A DNA stretch of 48,557 nucleotides, from positions 1 to 48,557 of the forward strand of contig QZKP01000025.1 of assembly GCA_003605055.1 (NCBI GenBank), in the 5' to 3' direction. The position numbers and the translations under genes are program-made. The stretch is from Desulfarculus sp. Its GTDB lineage: Bacteria; Desulfobacterota; Desulfarculia; Desulfarculales; Desulfarculaceae. The notes below the pieces were generated by a model. That model was not told the origin of the DNA. It searched no databases and saw nothing but the letters and a program-made list of their open reading frames with translations. The stretch's first letter is position 1. Every line of letters begins with the position of its first letter. Positions 43,589 through 48,557 of this stretch are shown piece by piece.

Positions 43589-43854
43589 TGCAAGGGGAAA
43601 CGCTGGCGGATGGCCCTTTCCAGGCGAGGCTGATAAATCAGGGCAAAGGCCTCCTCCTTGTCCGGGAACAGGGCCAGGGCCAGGCGGCGGACCCTGGCGG
43701 CCAGGCTCTGCGCCGCGGCCCGATCTGGGCAGCGGCCCTCTTGGATGGCCGCTAGAGCGCCGTCCACGACCCGGGCCAAGGCGCGCACCCTCTGCTCCTC
43801 GCTCTGGAACGGACTATGGCTGGCACCTTGGTTCATGGTGCTATAAGATACCAT
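43585..43854 (-). CDS. Small conserved-looking hypothetical protein
   Basis: An 89-residue, probably helical protein with no known motif: RALARVVDGALAAIQEGRCP, then AAAQSLAARVRRLALALFPD and FALIYQPRLERAIRQRF. The codon pattern looks coding and I believe similar short proteins occur in deltaproteobacteria, but no function is known. Start is uncertain: ATG 43854 or ATG 43836. Neither has a ribosome site, and a TATAGC box just before 43836 would even allow a leaderless message. Its 3' end overlaps the Yip1-like gene by 4 bp. Confidence 0.55.
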   Translation of the reverse strand: MVSYSTMNQGASHSPFQSEEQRVRALARVVDGALAAIQEGRCPDRAAAQSLAARVRRLALALFPDKEEAFALIYQPRLERAIRQRFPLH

Positions 43855-43891
43855 TAATTAAAGCTAAAGGCTGCTGCAGGAGGTCTGGTCC

Positions 43892-45142
43892 TTGAAAGGC
43901 AACAAACGCCTGAAGCTGATGGCCGCGGCGGCCGCGGCCCTGTTGCTGGCCCTAGCCCTGGTCTGGTGGCTGAGCAGCCACCGCTCCGGCCAGGCCACCC
44001 AGATCCAGGGCCGGACGGACAAGGTGGTCCGCGGCACCATCCGCCGCCTGGTGGTGAGCACCGGCACGGTCAAGGCCCAGGTGGGAGCCGAGGTCAAGGT
44101 GGGGGCGCGGGTCAGCGGCCGGGTGGAGAAGCTCCTGGCCAGCATCGGCCAGACGGTCAAGGCCGGCCAGGTGGTGGCCGTGATCGAGCACCAGGACCTC
44201 AAGGCCAAGCTGGACCAGGCCCAGGCCGAACTGGCCGCCTACCAGGCCCGCCGGCAGAGGGTGATCACCACCGGCCCCAAGGAGATCGCCCGCGCCCGGG
44301 CTGAGCTCAACGAGGCCAAGGCCACGCTGCAGCTCACTTCTTTGGACCTCAAGCGCCAGCAGCAGATGCGCAAGGGCGACTTGGTGGCCCAGGACGCCGT
44401 GGACCGGGCTCAGGAGCGCCAGGGTGTGGCTGAGGCGCGCGTGGCCTCGGCCACCGCCCGCCTGGCCCAGACCCAGCACAGCTATCAACAGGACCTCAAG
44501 GTGGCTCAGGCCGACGTGGTGGCGGCCCGGGCCCGGCTGGCCTCGGCCCAGGTCAACCTGGACTACGCCACGGTGCGGGCGCCCATCAACGGGGTGGTCT
44601 CCAGCGTGACTACCCAAGAGGGCGAGACCGTGGCCGCCAGCCTCAGCGCGCCCACCTTCATCACCATCGTGGACCTGTCCCGCCTGCAGGTGGATGACTT
44701 CGTGGACGAGACCGACATCGGCCGGGTCAAGGTGGCCCAGGAGGCCACCTTCACCGTGGACGCCTACGCCGGCCAGCAGTTCAAGGGGGTTGTGGATGCC
44801 ATCCAGCCCTCGGCCAAGATCGTGGACGATGTGGTCTACTACGACGTGGTTATAAAGATACTGGGCAATTACCAGGGATTATTAAAACCGGAGATGACCG
44901 CCACCGTGAGCATCGTCACCGGTGTGCGCGAAAACGTGCTCACCGTGCCCGCAGAAGCCGTGCGCCAGCGGGGCAACCGCGGCCTGGTCTACGTGCGCGA
45001 AGGGGACCAGATACGGGCCCAGCCGGTGCAGGTGGGCTGGACCGAGTCCGGCCGGGTGCAGATACTAAATGGACTGAGCGAGGGCCAGGAAATCATCGTG
45101 CCCAAGGCCTCGTCCCTGAAGGATGTAAACCTCCGGCGTTGA
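43892..45142 (+). CDS. MacA-like periplasmic adaptor (membrane fusion protein)
   Basis: A 416-residue HlyD/MacA-type adaptor. N-terminal anchor helix (LMAAAAAALLLALALVWWL), then beta-barrel/lipoyl half-motif (VKVGARVSGRVEKLLASIGQ), a long coiled coil from about 105 to 225 (AQAELAAYQARRQRV to VVAARARLASAQ), the second lipoyl half (VRAPINGVVSSVTTQEGETV), and a membrane-proximal end (VLTVPAEAVRQRGNRGLVYV). It bridges an inner-membrane ABC exporter to an outer-membrane channel. TTG start with AGGAGG eight bases upstream. First gene of a four-gene exporter operon. Confidence 0.92.
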   Translation: MKGNKRLKLMAAAAAALLLALALVWWLSSHRSGQATQIQGRTDKVVRGTIRRLVVSTGTVKAQVGAEVKVGARVSGRVEKLLASIGQTVKAGQVVAVIEHQDLKAKLDQAQAELAAYQARRQRVITTGPKEIARARAELNEAKATLQLTSLDLKRQQQMRKGDLVAQDAVDRAQERQGVAEARVASATARLAQTQHSYQQDLKVAQADVVAARARLASAQVNLDYATVRAPINGVVSSVTTQEGETVAASLSAPTFITIVDLSRLQVDDFVDETDIGRVKVAQEATFTVDAYAGQQFKGVVDAIQPSAKIVDDVVYYDVVIKILGNYQGLLKPEMTATVSIVTGVRENVLTVPAEAVRQRGNRGLVYVREGDQIRAQPVQVGWTESGRVQILNGLSEGQEIIVPKASSLKDVNLRR

Positions 45143-45203
45143 TGGAGGCCGGTGCCGCCAAGCTCCTGAGCCGGGCAACCCTTCTTCATATGTCAGGCGC
45201 CGC

Positions 45204-45938
45204 GTGATCCAGCTGCACAACATCACCAAGACCTATCACCGGGGCAAGCTGCCCACCCCGGTCCTGTTGGGCATTGACCTGAAAATGGAGGCCGGGGAGT
45301 TCCTGAGCATCATGGGCCCCTCGGGTTCGGGCAAGTCCACCCTGCTGCACATCCTGGGCCTGTTGGACCGTCCCAGCGGCGGGTCCTACCGCCTGGACGG
45401 CAGCGAGGTCTCCAGCATCAGCGACGACGATCTGGCCCGGCTGCGCAACGCCAAGCTGGGCTTCGTGTTCCAGGCCTTTCACCTGCTGCCGCGGGCCAAC
45501 GCCCTGGCCAACGTGCTCCTGCCCTTCACCTACGCCGGCCAGTTCCCGCCCGACGCACAAGAACGGGCCCGCCAGGCCCTGAGCCGGGTGGGCCTGGAGC
45601 ACCGCCTGCACCACCGCCCCGGCGAGATGAGCGGCGGCGAGTGCCAACGCGTGGCCCTGGCCCGGGCCCTGGTGAACGATCCCGAGGTGATCCTGGCCGA
45701 CGAACCCACCGGCAACCTGGATCAGCGATCCTCCCTGGAGGTGATGTCCCTGCTGCAGGGGCTCAACGCGGAGGGGCGCACCATCCTGCTGGTCACCCAC
45801 GACAACGCGGTGGGCTGCATGGCCCGCCGCGTGCTGCGCTTGGTCTACGGCCGGGTGTGCAGCGACGAGAAAGTGGCCAACCCCACCCAGGCCCTGCAGC
45901 AACTCGCCACCCTGCCCCCGCCCGGAGTGCAGGGATGA
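45204..45938 (+). CDS. ABC transporter ATP-binding protein (MacB/LolD type)
   Basis: A 244-residue ATPase: Walker [21 protein letters not shown] (about 38-57), Q-loop [15 protein letters not shown], signature [15 protein letters not shown] (about 142-156), Walker [16 protein letters not shown], and H-loop LLVTHDN. It belongs to the MacB/LolD/FtsE group that works with FtsX-type permeases by mechanotransmission. It starts at GTG and overlaps the next permease by 4 bp (ATGA). Confidence 0.95.
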   Translation: MIQLHNITKTYHRGKLPTPVLLGIDLKMEAGEFLSIMGPSGSGKSTLLHILGLLDRPSGGSYRLDGSEVSSISDDDLARLRNAKLGFVFQAFHLLPRANALANVLLPFTYAGQFPPDAQERARQALSRVGLEHRLHHRPGEMSGGECQRVALARALVNDPEVILADEPTGNLDQRSSLEVMSLLQGLNAEGRTILLVTHDNAVGCMARRVLRLVYGRVCSDEKVANPTQALQQLATLPPPGVQG

Positions 45939-47149
45939 GCCTGACCTGGCGCCTGCTCAAGGCGGCCTTCACCTCGTTGTGGGCCTTCCGCTCCTATGCC
46001 CTGTTGATGATGATCGGCCTGATCATCGGCATCGCCTCCCTGACCGTGATCCATCAGATCGGTCAAGGCACCCGGCAGCGGGTCCTGTCCATGATGGAGA
46101 GCATGGGCTTCGGCTCCGACGCCTTTTTCGTCTCCGGCGGCGGCGGCCGCCTGGGCGTGCGCCGGGGCATGAAGCGCACCATGACCATCACCCCGGCCGA
46201 CGCCGAGGCCGTCAGCCGCCTGGACGGCGTGGCCCAGGTGGTGCCCCACAAGAACGTGACCCGCACCCAGGTCTCCGCTGGGGCCAGGCACACCAACACC
46301 CGCGTGCGGGGGGCGACGCCGGAGTGGGCCGCGGCCCGGCGCTGGGGGGTGGCCCGGGGGCGCTTCCTGAACGTGCAGGACGAGCGGCGCCGGGCCCGGG
46401 TGGTGGTGCTGGGCACCACCGTGGCGCGCGAGTTGTTCGCGGGCATGGACCCGCTGGGCCGGCGCATACGCATCGGCCGCACTCCCTTCAACGTGGTGGG
46501 GGTGCTGGAATCCAAGGGCTCCAGCGGCTGGCGGGACCGCGACGACATGGTGCTGATTCCCCTGGCCACGGCCATGACGCGCATGTCCCGCGACGACAAG
46601 CTCAGCGGCATGCGCACCAATCTGGAGGACCCCGGGCGGCGGGAGGAGATCAAGCAAGAGGTCACGGAGCTGCTGCGCCGGCACCACAAGCTTGGTCCGG
46701 GCGTGCCCGACGACTTTTTGATCATCACCCCCGAGGAGCTGACGCAGCTCATCACCAGCCAGAGCCGGGCCCTGGTGGCGATGCTCTCCTTCATCAGCGT
46801 GGTCAGTCTGTTCGTCTCCGGGGTGGTGATCATGAATATCATGCTGGTGGCGGTGAGCGAGCGCTCCTACGAGATCGGAGTGCGGCGGGCGGTGGGGGCC
46901 CGGCGGCGGGACATCATGTACCAGGTGCTCATCGAGTCCCTGGCGGTGTCCGCGGCGGGAGGCGTCTGCGGCCTGGCCTTGGGCCTGCTGCTGTCCGGCC
47001 TGGCCACCCTGCTGCTGGACGTGCCCACCGCCTTCAGCCCTACCGGCTTTATCTGGGCCCTGAGCTTCAGTTGCCTGGTGGGGCTGTTGTTCGGCCTGGC
47101 TCCGGCGCGCAAGGCGGCCAGCCTGGACCCGGTGGAGGCCTTGCGATGA
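45935..47149 (+). CDS. FtsX/MacB-type ABC permease 1
   Basis: A 404-residue permease: TM1 (YALLMMIGLIIGIASLTVIH), a large periplasmic domain (about 45-275, MacB_PCD type), then three helices beginning VAMLSFISVVSLFVSGVVIM. The FtsX motif VSERSYEIGVRRAVGARRRD follows, and the end is GLAPARKAASLDPVEALR. It lacks its own ATPase domain and pairs with the preceding gene. Overlaps the second permease by 4 bp. Confidence 0.93.
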   Translation: MSLTWRLLKAAFTSLWAFRSYALLMMIGLIIGIASLTVIHQIGQGTRQRVLSMMESMGFGSDAFFVSGGGGRLGVRRGMKRTMTITPADAEAVSRLDGVAQVVPHKNVTRTQVSAGARHTNTRVRGATPEWAAARRWGVARGRFLNVQDERRRARVVVLGTTVARELFAGMDPLGRRIRIGRTPFNVVGVLESKGSSGWRDRDDMVLIPLATAMTRMSRDDKLSGMRTNLEDPGRREEIKQEVTELLRRHHKLGPGVPDDFLIITPEELTQLITSQSRALVAMLSFISVVSLFVSGVVIMNIMLVAVSERSYEIGVRRAVGARRRDIMYQVLIESLAVSAAGGVCGLALGLLLSGLATLLLDVPTAFSPTGFIWALSFSCLVGLLFGLAPARKAASLDPVEALR

Positions 47150-48372
47150 GTTGGGACAGGCAAATGCGCCTGCTGCTGACCGCCGGGGAGGCCCTGCGCG
47201 ACCACCGCCTGCGCTCCTTCCTGGCCTCCTTGGGCCTGCTGGTGGGCGTGGCCGCGGTGGTGGTGATGGTGGCCGTGGGCGAGGGCACCCGCCACCAGGT
47301 GCTGGAGCGGCTCACGGCCCTGGGCACCAATGTCCTCACCGTGCGCTCGGCCAAGCGGGCCTTCAGCGGCCTACGCAGCCGCACCACCGGCGAGGTGCAG
47401 TCCCTGCAGCCGGCCGACGCCGACGCCCTGGGGCGCCTGGAGGGGGTGGAAGGAGCCGCGCCCCTGGAGATGCGCCTGATGCGCATAGCCGGACCCGAGG
47501 GCACCACCGACGCCCTGGTGCTGGCCGCGCCGCCGGACATCTTCGCCCTGGAGGACCAGGCCCTGGCCGAGGGCCGCTTTTTCAACGCCCGTGAGGAGAA
47601 GGGCCGCCGCCGGGTGGCGGTGGTGGGACGCTCCCTGCGCCAGCACCTGGCCGGGGAAAAGTCCCTGGTGGGCCGCACCGTGGAGATACGCAAGCAGCCG
47701 TTTTTGGTGGTGGGCGAGCTCATACCCAAGGGGCTGGACGCCAACGGCAATGATCTGGACGAGCGCCTCTACATCCCCCTGCGCACCGTCCAATCGCGGC
47801 TGCTGGGCGGACAGCGCTACGTGGGCCTGATCGTGGTGCGGGCCCTGAACCAAAATGCCGTGGGCCCCCTGACCGAGAACATCGCCCAGCTCCTGCGCCA
47901 GCGGCACCGCCTGCGGCCCGGCCAGAAGGAGGACTTCAGCATCCAGACCCAGGAGGAGACCATCCGGGCCCGGGAGGAGTCCAGCCGCCTGTTCACCGCC
48001 GCCATCACCGGCGTGGCCGCGGTGAGCCTGTTGGTGGCCGGGGTGGGCATCATGGCCGTGATGCTCATCGCGGTCAAGGAGCGCACGCCCGAGATCGGCC
48101 TGCGCCGGGCGGTGGGCGCCCGCCGCCGCGACGTGCTGGTGCAGTTTCTGACCGAGGCCTTGGTGCTGGGCCTGGCGGGCGGCGGCGGCGGAGCGGTTCT
48201 GGGCCTGATCCTGGCCCTGTTGGTGCGCCGGCTCAGCTCCCTGGACTTTGACCTGCCCTGGCCCCAGGCCCTGGGCTCCACGGGCCTGAGCATGGCCATT
48301 GCCCTGGCCTTTGGCCTGGCCCCGGCCCGCAAGGCCGCCAACCTCACGCCGGTGGACGCCCTGCGGGAATGA
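47146..48372 (+). CDS. FtsX/MacB-type ABC permease 2
   Basis: A 408-residue permease of the same architecture: TM1 (FLASLGLLVGVAAVVVMVAV), periplasmic domain with GTTDALVLAAPPDIFALEDQ, three C-terminal helices, the motif VKERTPEIGLRRAVGARRRD, and the end GLAPARKAANLTPVDALRE. Sequence differs clearly from permease 1 outside these motifs, so the exporter is probably a heterodimer. The export substrate is unknown. The next 90 bp contain a weak hairpin (CCAGGG/CCCTGG) and then an IS element. Confidence 0.93.
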   Translation: MSWDRQMRLLLTAGEALRDHRLRSFLASLGLLVGVAAVVVMVAVGEGTRHQVLERLTALGTNVLTVRSAKRAFSGLRSRTTGEVQSLQPADADALGRLEGVEGAAPLEMRLMRIAGPEGTTDALVLAAPPDIFALEDQALAEGRFFNAREEKGRRRVAVVGRSLRQHLAGEKSLVGRTVEIRKQPFLVVGELIPKGLDANGNDLDERLYIPLRTVQSRLLGGQRYVGLIVVRALNQNAVGPLTENIAQLLRQRHRLRPGQKEDFSIQTQEETIRAREESSRLFTAAITGVAAVSLLVAGVGIMAVMLIAVKERTPEIGLRRAVGARRRDVLVQFLTEALVLGLAGGGGGAVLGLILALLVRRLSSLDFDLPWPQALGSTGLSMAIALAFGLAPARKAANLTPVDALRE

Positions 48373-48463
48373 TCCGTTGCCTGCGCCATTTAAAAAAGGT
48401 CGTTAGTTAAGGTTTAGACCAGGGTCGTGGTCTCCCCTGGACTCCAAGGCCTTGCACAGACTA

Positions 48464-48557
48464 GGGCGTGTTAACACTAATTGCGTTTAAGATCAAAATG
48501 CGCGATAATGCGCGCATGGAAATCAACCAAGAACAATTTTCGGCTATCGCGCACCGC
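48464..48557 (+). mobile_element. IS5-family (IS427-like) insertion sequence, left end
   Basis: The sequence switches abruptly to lower GC. GGGCGTGTTAACACTAATT (48464-48482) resembles the terminal repeat of IS427-type IS5 elements, preceded by CTA that may be part of the TNA target. The transposase starts 34 bp further on. The right end is outside the window. Confidence 0.75.
48516..48557 (+). CDS. IS5-family transposase, N-terminus only (runs off the window)
   Basis: Fourteen codons read MEINQEQFSAIAHR, matching the start of the DUF4096 part of IS427-type IS5 transposases (M-E-I-x-x-x-x-F-x-x-I). Catalytic DDE residues lie beyond the window, so completeness is unknown. Confidence 0.75.
   Translation, partial: MEINQEQFSAIAHR

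Noticed and set aside
43812..43840. TGGCAC-like sigma54 promoter before the MacA-like gene
   Set aside because: The required GC ten bases after the GG is absent.

Overview
The window reads as a chromosomal segment of a GC-rich, anaerobic Gram-negative bacterium, most likely a deltaproteobacterium (Desulfobacterota, possibly near Desulfarculales). This is inferred from gene content: a split class I fumarase joined to a Wolinella-type FrdCAB, a CooT nickel protein, DUF3842, an octaheme cytochrome, pyruvate phosphate dikinase, a selenocysteine-type radical SAM gene, and dense overlapping operons with GTG/TTG starts. I saw no rRNA, tRNA, CRISPR array or prophage.

Layout. 1-890: edge of an IS200/IS605-like element and the wreck of a DUF190 gene. 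893-5036: amino-acid operon (alanine aminotransferase, homoserine dehydrogenase, a phosphoglycerate-mutase-like protein that may act as homoserine kinase, thioesterase). 5162-12408: central metabolism (ppdK, FabH-like synthase, a membrane methyltransferase, a DHH phosphoesterase, a biotin-dependent carboxyltransferase subunit). 12657-17620: exported beta-carbonic anhydrase, a 3-hydroxyisobutyrate-dehydrogenase-type reductase, a transposase remnant, a GlcG/HbpS protein, ferritin and an octaheme c-type cytochrome. 17885-20555: queE, an apparently exported SAM methyltransferase and an unknown membrane protein.

20634-22690: a three-gene arsenosugar-type (rSAM/selenodomain) operon. The radical SAM gene ends at a UGA followed by a short conserved-looking tail and a hairpin placed and shaped like a bacterial SECIS element, so it very probably encodes a selenoprotein of about 317 residues. 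This is the most notable item here.

22912-27648: fumarase alpha/beta and fumarate reductase/succinate dehydrogenase C-A-B, with a consensus-like promoter before it and a terminator after it. 27842-30396: hpt, a zinc-ribbon/DUF3426 protein and a K+ channel with an RCK domain. 30570-32816 (minus): DUF3842, CooT, metallo-beta-lactamase-fold hydrolase and PfkB kinase operon. 32925-35989: plsY, then parA-parB-yacP on the minus strand. 36056-41637 (minus): queA-tgt-yajC-secD-secF from a strong promoter; SecF has an unusual membrane insertion. 41937-43854: small zinc ribbon, unknown membrane protein, Yip1-like protein and a small conserved-looking protein. 43892-48372: MacA-like adaptor, ABC ATPase and two different FtsX-type permeases. 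48464-48557: left end of an IS5-family element running off the window.

Most of the window is well-explained housekeeping or energy metabolism. I found no large system that I would call wholly undescribed. The best leads are the UGA-containing ArsS operon, the hom-linked phosphoglycerate-mutase-like protein, the octaheme cytochrome beside ferritin, the exported methyltransferase, and the SecF insertion.
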